In this document: piece after piece, positions 32,948 to 42,104 of the stretch | Position numbering within the stretch: the first letter of the stretch is position 1 | Layout of the letters: each line of letters begins with the position of its first letter | DNA from: Armatimonadetes bacterium DC | Lineage (GTDB): Bacteria; Armatimonadota; Fimbriimonadia; Fimbriimonadales; GBS-DC | Assembly (NCBI GenBank): GCA_001442985.1 | Contig: LDYB01000012.1 | Span: 31,139-95,138 of the forward strand | DNA: 64,000 nt | Direction: 5' to 3' | Program-made: the position numbers and the translations under genes | Notes under the pieces: model-generated | Seen by the model: the letters and a program-made list of their open reading frames with translations, nothing else | Told to the model about the DNA's origin: nothing | The model's database searches: none

Positions 32948-34687
32948 ATGCAAACGGAAACCGTGTTGGGGCATTATCGCATCATCCGCGAGATTGCCCG
33001 CAGTAACGATGTGGTCTACGAGGCGATTGACACGCGCATCAACCGCCGCGTCGCCATCAAGGAGCTGATGATGCCCCCCGGCGCGACGGAGACAGTGCGT
33101 CAGGACCGCATCGCCCGTTTCAAGCGTGAGGCGCGCGCCGCAGGCTCGCTCACACACCCCAATATCGTCACGATTTACGAGGCGGAAGAAGAAAACGGAC
33201 GCTACTTTATCGTGATGGAGTATCTGGAAGGGGAGAACCTCCGCCAGCGGTTAGACCGCGAAGGCACCATCCCCCCCGAAGAGGCGTGCCAGATTACGAT
33301 GCAGATTCTGGACGGTTTGATCGAAGCGCACTCTAAAGGCGTGATTCACCGCGACATCAAGCCCGAAAACATCCACCTGCTGCCGAACGGCGTGGTGAAA
33401 CTCACCGACTTCGGGATTGCCCGCATGAAGCATGAGCCGAACATCACAATGGATGGGCAGATTTTCGGCACGCCGAGCTACATGTCGCCCGAACAGGTGC
33501 AGGGCGGCGCGATCGACGAGCGCTCCGACCTCTTCTCGCTGGGCATTGTGCTGTACGAGATGGTGGCGGGTTTTAAGCCGTTTCAGGGCGATTCGGTGGT
33601 GAGCATCGCCTACAATATCACCAACAGCGAGCCGCCCGTCGCGCCCAACATTCCGCCCGCGCTGGACTGGGTGATTCGGAAAGCGTTGCGCAAAGCGCCT
33701 GGCGAGCGGTTCCAGAGCGCGCGCGAGATGAAGCAGGCGATTCAAAACGCTCTGGAGCAGCTCAAGGCGCCGCCCGTGATAGCCACGCCGCTGGGTCCGC
33801 CCTCGCCTGTCGGCGCGCCCTACCCCGCGACGCCCTCAGGCGGCTACACGGCATACCCCAGCCCGACGGGAGGCTACACCACGAGCGCACCCTCCTCCTC
33901 CACAGGCATACCCCAGCCCGTTCCCACAGGCGGCTACACCACCGCAGGAACCCCGTACCCGCCCGCCGCGCCTCCATCCCCACCGCCGTATGTCCCGCCC
34001 CCGCCCGTGCGTCCCACCATGTCGCCCGCCGCGAGAAAGTTCTTCTCCACTTTTCTCGCCGTGCTGCTGATTGGCGGCGCCATCATGGGGATTGTGCTGT
34101 TAGGAGTCTACGCCAGCCTGCACGCCCTGCAAGAATACGAACTGCAACGCATCGATGAGCGGATTGCCCAGCGTGCAAAAGAGGCAGAGAAACTGTTTCG
34201 TCAGGGGCGCTATCTGGAGGCGGCGCAAATCTACGCCCAACTGGCAAACAGCGCGCAGTCCAGCAAGTGGAAAACCGAGTTCCAGCGCAACACCGCCAGC
34301 GCCCTGACGATGTACGGCAACCAGCTGCTCATGGCGAACCGCTACGAAGAAGCGCTTCAGGCTTACGAGCAGGCAGTGGAATACGCGCCGCTCCCCGAAG
34401 CCTACGCCGGAATCGCCGAAGTCCAGCGACGCATGGGCAACCTGGAGGGCGCGATTAATGCCTGGGCGTCCGCCGCCCAGCACAGCAGGGGCAGTCAGGC
34501 GACCGAATATCAGCGCAGAGCTGCCCGCGCCCAGATTGAACGCGGCGACCGCGCCTACCAGAACCGCGACATCCCCGCCGCCCTACAGGCGTATCAGACC
34601 GCCGTAGACCTCGCCCCTGGCACCCCCGAAGCCCGCGAAGCCCAGCAGAAGTTTGAGCGCGTGCTGAACGAGATGATTGGGCGCTGA
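32948..34687 (+). CDS. membrane Ser/Thr protein kinase with TPR domain
   Basis: The kinase domain covers residues about 9-270: VAIKEL (catalytic Lys), HRDIKPEN (catalytic loop) and DFGIAR, all intact. The nucleotide-binding loop is unusual: IAREIARSNDVVYEA replaces the glycine-rich G-x-G-x-x-G, so no glycine triplet is present. A Pro/Gly/Tyr-rich linker (about 275-350, GGYTT repeats) leads to a TM helix near 368-390, then TPR-like repeats (about 400-575) outside the membrane. The kinase lies inside the cell with the TPRs outside, like bacterial PASTA-type kinases with a different sensor. A phosphatase partner is not adjacent. Confidence 0.88.
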   Translation: MQTETVLGHYRIIREIARSNDVVYEAIDTRINRRVAIKELMMPPGATETVRQDRIARFKREARAAGSLTHPNIVTIYEAEEENGRYFIVMEYLEGENLRQRLDREGTIPPEEACQITMQILDGLIEAHSKGVIHRDIKPENIHLLPNGVVKLTDFGIARMKHEPNITMDGQIFGTPSYMSPEQVQGGAIDERSDLFSLGIVLYEMVAGFKPFQGDSVVSIAYNITNSEPPVAPNIPPALDWVIRKALRKAPGERFQSAREMKQAIQNALEQLKAPPVIATPLGPPSPVGAPYPATPSGGYTAYPSPTGGYTTSAPSSSTGIPQPVPTGGYTTAGTPYPPAAPPSPPPYVPPPPVRPTMSPAARKFFSTFLAVLLIGGAIMGIVLLGVYASLHALQEYELQRIDERIAQRAKEAEKLFRQGRYLEAAQIYAQLANSAQSSKWKTEFQRNTASALTMYGNQLLMANRYEEALQAYEQAVEYAPLPEAYAGIAEVQRRMGNLEGAINAWASAAQHSRGSQATEYQRRAARAQIERGDRAYQNRDIPAALQAYQTAVDLAPGTPEAREAQQKFERVLNEMIGR

Positions 34688-34700
34688 GACCCCCATATGG

Positions 34701-34706
34701 CATAAT
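34701..34706 (+). promoter_or_regulatory. -10 box of galT, leaderless arrangement
   Basis: CATAAT lies 10 nt before the ATG at 34717. The kinase gene stops 14 nt upstream of it, so this promoter would separate galT from that gene. Confidence 0.4.
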
Positions 34707-34716
34707 TATCCCCACT

Positions 34717-35727
34717 ATGCCAGAACTGCGTTTGAACCCGATTACGCGCGAGTGGGCTGTGATTGCCACCGAGCGCAGTCGTCGTCCACACGATTTCAAA
34801 AAAGCCGACGAGACCCCCGCGCCCAAACCCGACCATGCGCCGACCTGCCCCTTCTGCACAGGCAACGAAGCGATGACCCCACCTGAGGTGGAGGCGTTCC
34901 GCGAGCCAGGCGCTCAACCCGAGAGCCCCGGCTGGTGGGTGCGCGCTGTGCCGAACAAGTTCCCTGCGCTTGCGCCCGAAGGCGTCTTCCAGCCCCAGCC
35001 TGTAGGGGTCTACTTGCGTGCAGAGGGCGTCGGGACGCACGAGGTGATTATCGAAACGCCCCTGCACAACCACACGCCCGCAACAATGCCCGCCGAACAG
35101 TGGCGCGAGGCGGTGCGCATGTATCAGCGTCGGCTGCAGGCACTCTGTCGCGACTCGCGCTACAAGAGCCTGCTGCTGTTCCGCAACGAGGGGCGCACGG
35201 CTGGCGCATCGCTGGAGCATCCGCACGCGCAACTGGTCGCGCTCCCGTTCGTGCCGCCTGTGATTCAGAGCCTCGTGGACGGCATCGCTCGCTACCGCGC
35301 GGAACACCACAAAGACCCGTTTGAGGCGATTCTGGAGCAGGAACACCGCGAGGGCGTGCGCTTAGTCCACACTGCGCCCCATTACACAGCGTTTGTGCCC
35401 TACTTCGCCCGCGTGCCGTTTGAAGTCTGGATTGTGCCCCACGCGCCGCAGGCGCACTTCGAGCAGGTGGGCGACTCAGAGCGCGATGCGTTTGCCGACA
35501 CCCTTCAGCATGTGCTTCAGCGCATCGACGCCGTGCTGAGCCAGCCGCCGTACAACTTCATGCTCTTCACCGCGCCTGTGAACACAGCGGCAGAGGTAGA
35601 GTTCCGCTGGTTCCTGCGGATTGCGCCGCGCTTGACGATAGACGCAGGCTTTGAGATTGGCACGGGCGTCGGGATTAATATCACCGCGCCCGAAGACTCG
35701 GCGCGCTACCTGCGCGGCGAAGGCTGA
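34717..35727 (+). CDS. galT: galactose-1-phosphate uridylyltransferase
   Basis: GalT swaps UDP between glucose-1-phosphate and galactose-1-phosphate in the Leloir pathway. The 336-aa protein has the family's N-terminal NPITREWAVIATERSRRP, a zinc-type CPFCTGNE motif, and the active-site HPHAQ, in which the second His forms the UMP adduct. VPNKFPAL and the C-terminal FRWFLRIAPRL segment also fit. No other galactose gene is nearby, and the archaeal/thermophile-like length is normal. The convergent dsbD gene ends 2 bp after its stop. Confidence 0.93.
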   Translation: MPELRLNPITREWAVIATERSRRPHDFKKADETPAPKPDHAPTCPFCTGNEAMTPPEVEAFREPGAQPESPGWWVRAVPNKFPALAPEGVFQPQPVGVYLRAEGVGTHEVIIETPLHNHTPATMPAEQWREAVRMYQRRLQALCRDSRYKSLLLFRNEGRTAGASLEHPHAQLVALPFVPPVIQSLVDGIARYRAEHHKDPFEAILEQEHREGVRLVHTAPHYTAFVPYFARVPFEVWIVPHAPQAHFEQVGDSERDAFADTLQHVLQRIDAVLSQPPYNFMLFTAPVNTAAEVEFRWFLRIAPRLTIDAGFEIGTGVGINITAPEDSARYLRGEG

Positions 35728-35729
35728 GC

Positions 35730-37529
35730 CTACTGCACCTGTCGCATCCGTTTCAGAAAGTCGCGGGCGGGTTCGAAGCCTGTCAGGCGCAGGTCGCGCC
35801 GTTCCCGCCCGTCCGAGCCGATGAACACCACCGTCGGCAAGCCGACAACCTCATACTGGCGCGTGATGCGCACCACTTCGGGGTCGCCAGAGCGCGTCGC
35901 GTCCACCACCAGCCGCACGAACCGCTCCGCTTCTTTGACCACAGCGGGGTCGGTGAAGGTGTATTCCTTCAGCTCGCCGCAGGCGATGCACCACTCCGCC
36001 GTGAAGTCAATCACCACAGGCTTGCCCTCACGGCGCGCCTGCTCCACCAGCGCGTCCGAGTAGGGCGTCCACGCAATCGCCACTTTCGGCTTCATAATCG
36101 AGTAGGTGTTGGAGAGCGCCAGCCCCACCAGCACCACGCCGAGAATCTGTTTCAGGCGCACCACCCGCGCCTGCGTGAACTCGCCGCGCCCCGCAAAGAA
36201 GAAATAGAGCGCCATCGCCACGAAGAAGGCGACCCATAGCCACTCCTCTACGGGCTTGGGCAGTAGCGTGCCCGCGAAAAAGAGCGCCACCGCCAGCAGC
36301 AATACGCCGAAAATGCGCTCCACCAGAATCGTCCACTCGCCAGAGCGCGGCAGGCGGTTCTGCACGCGGTCATACAGCAACCCCAGCACAAAATAGGGCG
36401 TGCCCAGTCCCAGCCCCAGCGCCAGAAAGATGAGGAAACCGACTGTCGGGTTGCCCAGTGCCGCCACCAGCGAAATCAGCGACACAATCACGGGTCCCAC
36501 GCAAGGCGCCGCGGCGATAGAAGCCAGCGCGCCCATCATAATTGCGCCCACCCAGCCCTGTCGCGCCCCCACATAGCGCATCAGCGCGGGCGGCACCTGA
36601 AACTTGTAAACCCCAAACAGCGCCAGTGAGAACGCCACCAGCAACGCCACCAGCACCCCCACCACTATCGGGTTTTGCAGTTGAAAGCCGAACCCTTTGC
36701 CAGCCAGCGAGGCAATCGTGCCGAACGCCGCGTAAAACGCCGCCATGCTCAGCGCGTACAGCCCACTCAGCGCCACGCGCCGCCCTACCTGACCCCGCGC
36801 TTGCATGCTGAAAAAGCCCAGCGTAATCGGAATCAACGGCAACACGCACGGTGTGAGGTTCAGCAACAAGCCCCCCGCATACACGCCCCCGAAAAACAGC
36901 AGCCAGCGCCCCTCGCGGAACTGGCGCTCGATCCACCCTGCAATCCCACCGCTCCGCTGGGAGAAGTCCACCAGCTCCCCCTTCTCGGCAGGGGCGGAGT
37001 CTTTTGCGTCCATCACCTCTTTGTAGCGCGGGGTCGGATTGCCTGTTTTCTCGGCAACCCGCACTGTGAAGTCGGCTTTGAGGGTCTGTGGCGGGTAGCA
37101 CGCCTTATCATCGCACGCCTGATAGCGCAGGCTGGCTTTGATGGTCAGATTCCCCTTCGGCGCAGTCTTCGCAAGGCGCAACTCAAAGGGGATTTTGACC
37201 GTGCCTTCGTAAATCTTCAGCGGCTTGCCTTCGGAGAACTCAAACGCCTTCTCTACTGCCTTGGGGTACTCGATTTTGCCGACGGTGTAATGCTGGCTCT
37301 TCTCAATTTTCAGCTCCGTTGGAATGAGGTAGTCTTCCGAGGCGGGGTTTGCGTTCACATGGTAGGGTGTCGGAATGCGCAACACCAGCACGCCCTTGAC
37401 CACGCTGTCGGGCGCGTAAGCCGTGCGCTCCAGCACCACTTCAAAGGGAAACTTCAAATCGGGCAACTGCGCTCCCGCAACTGCCCACACCACGCTCCAC
37501 CACAGCACCAACCAGCGTTTCATAGCCAT
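35730..37529 (-). CDS. dsbD: thiol:disulfide interchange protein DsbD
   Basis: DsbD moves electrons from cytosolic thioredoxin across the membrane to extracytoplasmic thiols. The 599-aa protein has a signal peptide, an N-terminal alpha domain with CDDKACYPP (two cysteines six residues apart), and a central eight-TM domain with LTPCVLPLIP and AAPCVGPVI cysteines. A C-terminal thioredoxin domain follows, with the active site WCIACGEL. All three cysteine pairs are intact. Starting at ATG 37529 gives GAGG 7 nt upstream; an internal ATG two codons later is less favoured. It is the only redox-relay gene here. It may support the cytochrome c assembly elsewhere in the window. Confidence 0.93.
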   Translation of the reverse strand: MAMKRWLVLWWSVVWAVAGAQLPDLKFPFEVVLERTAYAPDSVVKGVLVLRIPTPYHVNANPASEDYLIPTELKIEKSQHYTVGKIEYPKAVEKAFEFSEGKPLKIYEGTVKIPFELRLAKTAPKGNLTIKASLRYQACDDKACYPPQTLKADFTVRVAEKTGNPTPRYKEVMDAKDSAPAEKGELVDFSQRSGGIAGWIERQFREGRWLLFFGGVYAGGLLLNLTPCVLPLIPITLGFFSMQARGQVGRRVALSGLYALSMAAFYAAFGTIASLAGKGFGFQLQNPIVVGVLVALLVAFSLALFGVYKFQVPPALMRYVGARQGWVGAIMMGALASIAAAPCVGPVIVSLISLVAALGNPTVGFLIFLALGLGLGTPYFVLGLLYDRVQNRLPRSGEWTILVERIFGVLLLAVALFFAGTLLPKPVEEWLWVAFFVAMALYFFFAGRGEFTQARVVRLKQILGVVLVGLALSNTYSIMKPKVAIAWTPYSDALVEQARREGKPVVIDFTAEWCIACGELKEYTFTDPAVVKEAERFVRLVVDATRSGDPEVVRITRQYEVVGLPTVVFIGSDGRERRDLRLTGFEPARDFLKRMRQVQ

Positions 37530-37626
37530 GAGGATACCTCAACTCCGCAAGGTTCCCCCCGCAAGCGAGAAAAACCGAGGCAGGGGCTTCTATGTGCCTG
37601 CGTGCGATTACCCTATGCCAGGGGGC

Positions 37627-37691
37627 TATAGCCAGCGCAGGTTGGCTTTGTTTCGTAGGAACGGCTTTAGCCGTCGTTCTTTCAGGGGGCA
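37627..37691. repeat. shorter, reverse copy of the palindromic element
   Basis: Read on the minus strand, this stretch matches about 65 bp of the element at 445-556 (GACGGCTAAAGCCGTTCC, then AAACAAAGCC and GCTGGCTAT) with few changes, and it stops at the inner hairpin. The neighbouring 37692-37849 and 37530-37626 contain nothing I recognise apart from a hairpin (GAACAGG/CCTGTTC, about 37723-37745). The copy lies close to the 3' end of a broken toxin gene. Confidence 0.65.
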
Positions 37692-37849
37692 TCGTGGGTT
37701 CCAGAAGGTATCTTTGCGACAGAACAGGTTCCCCCGTCCTGTTCAGCGGTGATTTTTCGAACACCCTCGCCAAAATTTGACTTGAGTCAGGGGGTTCGGA
37801 GTCGTTTTTTAAGAGGGATGTTCACGATGCGCACGCGGAGGTTCCTGCG

Positions 37850-37951
37850 CTACTCAGCGGGCGTAAGGATGCGCACGCTTGCCACCAACCTCTCAAAATG
37901 GCGTGGGTTCAGCCCTGCAACCAGAACCGAGGTGTCCAGCAGCAGTTTCAT
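37850..37951 (-). pseudogene. truncated PIN-domain (VapC-type) toxin remnant
   Basis: The frame starting at ATG 37951 reads MKLLLDTSVLVAGLNPRHFERL, the classic start of a PIN-domain RNase with its first catalytic Asp. It then ends in TAG at 37850-37852 after 33 codons. Full PIN toxins have about 130 residues and three or four acidic sites, so this cannot be active. Its ATG overlaps the antitoxin stop (ATGA), as in intact pairs. The sequence beyond the stop shows no continuing PIN frame, so the rest was deleted. Confidence 0.72.
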
Positions 37952-38196
37952 TTCTCAGAGGGTTCCAGTGTGGACGCCAGCCGCTCAGCGCGGATAGTTT
38001 CTATCAACCGATCAATAACAGGGGTTTGCATGTGAACAACCAGCAGCCCCTCTTTGTTGACGAGCGCGGCTTCCCCCTCGGAGGCGTCAGGCAGCTGGAT
38101 GCAGAGCTGCACCTCTGCACCTTCTGGCAGATCGAGAGGCTCCAGGGGAACCAGCCGCTGGTTCATCACGCGCGCATGTGTCCTGATTTCCATCAT
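37948..38196 (-). CDS. AF2212-like (DUF104) antitoxin
   Basis: The 82-aa protein begins MMEIRTHARVMNQRLVPLEPLDLPEGAEVQL, matching the short AF2212/DUF104 antitoxins (VPLEPLDLPEG is the family signature). Such proteins neutralise VapC-type PIN toxins. The cognate toxin gene follows on the same strand, overlapping by ATGA, but is truncated to 33 codons. A TATACT box lies 18 nt upstream on the minus strand (38215-38220). The antitoxin may be retained for regulation, as protection against a related toxin, or only recently orphaned. Confidence 0.75.
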   Translation of the reverse strand: MMEIRTHARVMNQRLVPLEPLDLPEGAEVQLCIQLPDASEGEAALVNKEGLLVVHMQTPVIDRLIETIRAERLASTLEPSEK

Positions 38197-38240
38197 CCAT
38201 CAACCCACCGCAAGAGTATACCCCGTTTCCAAAAACACCC

Positions 38241-38275
38241 CCCTCTCCACCGCAAGCGGGTGAGAGGGATTTTTT
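38241..38275 (+). terminator. hairpin plus T-run upstream of the cas operon
   Basis: CCCTCTCCACCGC pairs imperfectly with GCGGGTGAGAGGG (11 of 13 bp, two central mismatches) and is followed by ATTTTTT on the plus strand. It resembles a rho-independent terminator facing the cas10 gene, yet no plus-strand gene precedes it. It would shield the cas operon from read-through. The gap between 38197 and 38349 contains nothing else apart from TAGAAT at 38322-38327, the likely cas10 -10 box. Confidence 0.55.
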
Positions 38276-38349
38276 GGGTTTCGAGCAGGAATCGGCGAGT
38301 GGCAGGAGTATTGTGTATCGGGTAGAATCACGGAGCAGGGAGTAGGGGA

Positions 38350-40818
38350 ATGGAAAGGCGTGCGGAAAACGCGATATGGCTGGCGGCGTTGCTGCATGAT
38401 ATTGGCAAGTTTCAGCAACGAGCCATGTGGGGTTCGGGCATCACCCATCAGGAGCTGGGCGCGCGGTGGTGCGAGCAGCCTTACTTCACAGAGGTCTTCG
38501 GCAGCGACCTTGTGGAAGCGGTGCGTCAGCATCATAACCCTCGTTTCTCCCGTTCCAGCGAGGAGCGCACGCGCCTGTGCCAGCTGGTGCAACTGGCAGA
38601 TCGGCTCGCGGCGGGCGAGCGCGAAACCGAACCACGCCCCGCCGAATCGCCCCAACAGCGCCTGCTCGTCTCCATCTTCTCGCGAATCCCGCTCGGCTGG
38701 CAGGAAGGTAGCACCGACTCGTACCCAACCGAACGCCGCTACCCCGTGCAGGCGCTGAATTGGGAAAGCGACTCGCTCCTGCCCCAGCCTAATCTGAACC
38801 CCAGCCCTGACGCATACAAACAGCTATGGAATGACTTCGAGAACGAATGGAAGGCGTTTACTGCCAACCGCACTTACACCGAAGCCGACTTCCGTACCAT
38901 CCTGGCGCTGCTGGAAAAGTACACCAGTTTCATCCCGTCCGCCACGCCGTGGGAGCAAGAAGACGAGCGCACCGTGCCCGATGTCTCGCTATATGACCAC
39001 CTGCGCATCACCTCCGCGATTGCCGCCTGCCTGGACAAACAGCTGCTCCCCGACACGCTGGAGACCGCGTGGCAGAATCCTGAAGCGTACCTGGAGCCGA
39101 TTCTGCTACTGGTGAAGGGCGATATTTCGGGCATCCAGTCGTTTCTGTACCTGACGGGTCGGGGCGGCGTGGCGAGCGGGCTGAAGGGGCGCTCGGCGTT
39201 CCTGCAACTGCTTACCGAAGCAATTGCCGAGTTTGTGCTGCGTGAGCTGGGGTTGCCGCCTGTGTGCCTGCTGCTCGCCAGCGGCGGGCACTTCTACCTG
39301 CTCGCACCGCACAATCAGGCGGAACAACTGACACGACTGCGCACCGAAATCAGCCAGAAACTGCTGACAGCGTTCCAGGGCGACCTGCGTGCCCTGATGG
39401 AGTGGGTCCCGCTCACCACCGCCGACCTGACCAGCTCCGATAAAATCAGCCAGAAATGGGATGATCTGAGCCAGCGGCTGGGTCAGCGCAAGCAGCAGCT
39501 CTGGGCGGAACTGCCCGACGCCGCCCTGGAGTTGCTATTCACGCCTGTGCAGCGCGCCACTGACGCCGAATCGCTCTGCCAGGTCTGCTACGGCGAGTTT
39601 GTGGGTGGGCAGATTGATGACGGCGTTCGCAAGTGCGGGCGATGCCTCTCCTTTGAGGAGCTGGGCAGGCAGATGCGCCGCCCCTCCGCGCTGGTGGTGC
39701 AGATGGTGGACCCCCTCAATCCGCCCCCCAACGCCCCGTGGAATAAGGCGCTGGAGGCGTTTGGCTGGCGCGTCCATATCGTATCAGAGGGACAGCCCGA
39801 TCCCCGCGTACCTGCGCCTGTGGTTCGGGTTTCCTTCACGCCGAATAGGTTCATTCCCTCGCGACGAGAGGACGGCTGGAGCTACACCTTCCGTCCGCTG
39901 GCGACGGCGACTCCTGCCCCTATTAACCATCGCCTGCCCGACTTTGAGGAAATCGCCGAAAACGCCAGAGGCGCGAAGTGGCTGGGCGTGCTACGCATGG
40001 ATGTCGATTCGCTGGGCGGTCTATTTGCGAGAGGGCTGAAACCTCACGCGACGCTCAGCCGCATGGCAACGCTCAGCCGCACGATGCGACTCTTTTTCGA
40101 GGGCTATGTGGCTCATTTGTGCGAGCGATACGCTAAACAGCAACAGGTCTATTTGCTCTACGCAGGCGGCGACGACCTCTTTGTGGTGGGCGCATGGAGC
40201 GTGCTACCAGAACTGGCATACGAGATTCGGCGCGCCTTTCGTGAGCTGGTGGGCGCCGACCACATCACCCTCTCGGCAGGAATCGCGATTAGCCATCCCA
40301 ACACCCCGCTCTATCAGCTGGCGAAAACTGCCCTGAACGCGCTCGATGAACAGGCGAAGGGCTACGAGCGCTTCCATAACGGGGCTAAACGAACAAAGGA
40401 CGCCATCAGCTTTCTGCAGACGCCGATGGGCTGGGAAGAGTTCGAGCAGGTTCGCGCGCTGTTCCAGCAGGTGCGCGATATGGTGGAGGGCGCGGACGGC
40501 AAGCCGCCTGTGCCGCGTGCGCTCATCAGTCGCTTAGCCAGCATCGCCGCCCTCTATCGGCGCAACGCAAGCCATGTGCGCCAGCTGGTGCGTCGAGGCA
40601 AACTCGCCAGCCAACACGAGAAAGACCTGACCTTCTACTCGCGCTGGCTGTGGCAGAGCGTGTATCACCTCATGCGCTTCGCAGAACGCCACAAGGAACG
40701 ACGCGAGCAGATTGAAGCCATTCGCACACAGATTTCCGACAGCCACAGCGGGCTAATCCGACACCTGCATGCGGTCGCCCGCTGGGCAGAACTCTACACA
40801 CGAGGCAAGGAGGGATAG
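38350..40818 (+). CDS. cas10: type III-A Cas10/Csm1 (HD nuclease and cyclase/polymerase)
   Basis: The 822-aa protein is the large subunit of the Csm complex. It opens with an HD nuclease domain (LLHDIGKFQQRA; His-Asp at residues 16-17). A zinc ribbon (CQVCYGEF...CGRC, near residue 415) follows, and the Palm domain carries the intact cyclase motif YAGGDDLFVVG (near residue 600). It therefore should cut single-stranded DNA and make cyclic oligoadenylates on target RNA binding. The helical Cas11-like C terminus is present. The start at ATG 38350 has GGGGA upstream, and a TAGAAT box at 38322-38327 could be the -10. csm2 starts 3 nt after its stop. Confidence 0.95.
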   Translation: MERRAENAIWLAALLHDIGKFQQRAMWGSGITHQELGARWCEQPYFTEVFGSDLVEAVRQHHNPRFSRSSEERTRLCQLVQLADRLAAGERETEPRPAESPQQRLLVSIFSRIPLGWQEGSTDSYPTERRYPVQALNWESDSLLPQPNLNPSPDAYKQLWNDFENEWKAFTANRTYTEADFRTILALLEKYTSFIPSATPWEQEDERTVPDVSLYDHLRITSAIAACLDKQLLPDTLETAWQNPEAYLEPILLLVKGDISGIQSFLYLTGRGGVASGLKGRSAFLQLLTEAIAEFVLRELGLPPVCLLLASGGHFYLLAPHNQAEQLTRLRTEISQKLLTAFQGDLRALMEWVPLTTADLTSSDKISQKWDDLSQRLGQRKQQLWAELPDAALELLFTPVQRATDAESLCQVCYGEFVGGQIDDGVRKCGRCLSFEELGRQMRRPSALVVQMVDPLNPPPNAPWNKALEAFGWRVHIVSEGQPDPRVPAPVVRVSFTPNRFIPSRREDGWSYTFRPLATATPAPINHRLPDFEEIAENARGAKWLGVLRMDVDSLGGLFARGLKPHATLSRMATLSRTMRLFFEGYVAHLCERYAKQQQVYLLYAGGDDLFVVGAWSVLPELAYEIRRAFRELVGADHITLSAGIAISHPNTPLYQLAKTALNALDEQAKGYERFHNGAKRTKDAISFLQTPMGWEEFEQVRALFQQVRDMVEGADGKPPVPRALISRLASIAALYRRNASHVRQLVRRGKLASQHEKDLTFYSRWLWQSVYHLMRFAERHKERREQIEAIRTQISDSHSGLIRHLHAVARWAELYTRGKEG

Positions 40819-40821
40819 ACG

Positions 40822-41253
40822 ATGAATCAGCACAACCGACCCCAGAACAGACCACAGTCGGAAACTCCCCCAGCGGAAGAGGTTCAACGTGCTATCCGCG
40901 ACGGGGGGAAAGCCCTCGTAGACCTGGCAGAGCGCGTTGGCAGACAGGTCAAAAACGAGGGGCTGACTACCAACCAGATACGCAACATCTACGGTATAGT
41001 CAAGCAGATGGAGATGCGGATGAAGGCGCCCCAGCAGTCCGACACAGGCTGGAACTGGTACCACGAACTGATGATGCTCAAGCCGAAGATGGCATACGCC
41101 GCGGCGCGCGCCAGCGGCAGAGGCGCCGAGACCCTCGCAAAGGTGCTTTCCGTCGCGATTGACGAGGTGGGCAGCGACCGCGGAAAGTTCCCCCGATTCG
41201 TTGACCTGTTCGAAGCCATTCTCGCCTACCATAAAGCGGCTGGAGGGAAATAA
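40822..41253 (+). CDS. csm2: Csm2 small subunit
   Basis: The 143-aa helical protein matches Csm2, which lines the target-RNA path. The conserved NQIRNIYGIVKQME and MMLKPKMAYAAARA segments are visible, plus a basic/polar N-terminal tail of about 20 residues (NQHNRPQNRPQ). It is 3 nt after cas10 and 2 nt before csm3, with the spacing of a tight operon. No unusual residues are evident. Confidence 0.88.
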   Translation: MNQHNRPQNRPQSETPPAEEVQRAIRDGGKALVDLAERVGRQVKNEGLTTNQIRNIYGIVKQMEMRMKAPQQSDTGWNWYHELMMLKPKMAYAAARASGRGAETLAKVLSVAIDEVGSDRGKFPRFVDLFEAILAYHKAAGGK

Positions 41254-41255
41254 CG

Positions 41256-42104
41256 ATGGCAAACAGCATCCAGATTATGGGCAAAGTGGTGATTACGGGC
41301 AGTATCCGCCTGCTAACGGGGCTACATATCGGCGGCGCGGCAGCCGGGCTGGACATTGGCGGCGTGGATAACCCCATCATTCGCCACCCCGTCACGCGCG
41401 AGCCGTACATCCCTGGCTCTTCCCTGCGTGGCAAGATTCGAAGCCTGCTGGAACGCGCCTACGACTTGCCACTCAACAAAAAGGTTCAGGATGTGCGCCT
41501 CCACGAGTGCTACAACGAGAATGAATATAAAACCTGCGCCATCTGCCATGTGTTTGGCGTTTCGCCAGGTGAACGCGAACGCAGCGCAACTCAGGGCGAG
41601 CGAGCCGACAGACGCGGCGAATGGGCAACCTTCAAACCCACCCGCCTCGTCGTGCGCGATGTGCAGATGAGTGAAGGCTCGCGCCAAGAGCTGGAAACCG
41701 CCGAAACCGACCTGCCCTACACGGAGGTCAAATGGGAAGCCTCGATTGACCGCATCACTTCCGCCGCCGTGCCCCGACAGAACGAGCGCGTGCCCGCTGG
41801 CGTCGTGTTTGAACCGTTCGAGATGATTTACACCCTCTATCGGCTGAACAACGGCGACTGGCAACAGGACGCCGAGTGGCTCAAGGTGGTGTTCGAAGGC
41901 ATGCGCCTGCTGGAAGACGACTATCTGGGCGGCTACGGCTCGCGCGGCGCAGGCAAAATCGCCTTTGAAAACCTCAAGGTGGAACTGCGCCCACTGAGCT
42001 ACTATCACGGCACGGGCAACTCCATCACGCTGGCGGACGGGCTGAATCTCCGCGATATGACCCAGATCAACCAGATTGTTGCGCAACTCAAGCAGGGTGG
42101 ATGA
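41256..42104 (+). CDS. csm3: Csm3 (Cas7-group RAMP, target RNase)
   Basis: Csm3 forms the backbone of the effector and cuts target RNA every six nucleotides. The 282-aa protein has the glycine-rich RAMP loops GLHIGG and the catalytic loop GGVDNPIIRHPVT; Asp here corresponds to the RNase Asp of the family. PYIPGSSLRGKIRSLLE is the conserved Cas7 motif and LGGYGSRGAGKI the C-terminal glycine-rich loop. Target cleavage should be intact. The stop codon overlaps the csm4 start (ATGATG). Confidence 0.94.
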   Translation: MANSIQIMGKVVITGSIRLLTGLHIGGAAAGLDIGGVDNPIIRHPVTREPYIPGSSLRGKIRSLLERAYDLPLNKKVQDVRLHECYNENEYKTCAICHVFGVSPGERERSATQGERADRRGEWATFKPTRLVVRDVQMSEGSRQELETAETDLPYTEVKWEASIDRITSAAVPRQNERVPAGVVFEPFEMIYTLYRLNNGDWQQDAEWLKVVFEGMRLLEDDYLGGYGSRGAGKIAFENLKVELRPLSYYHGTGNSITLADGLNLRDMTQINQIVAQLKQGG

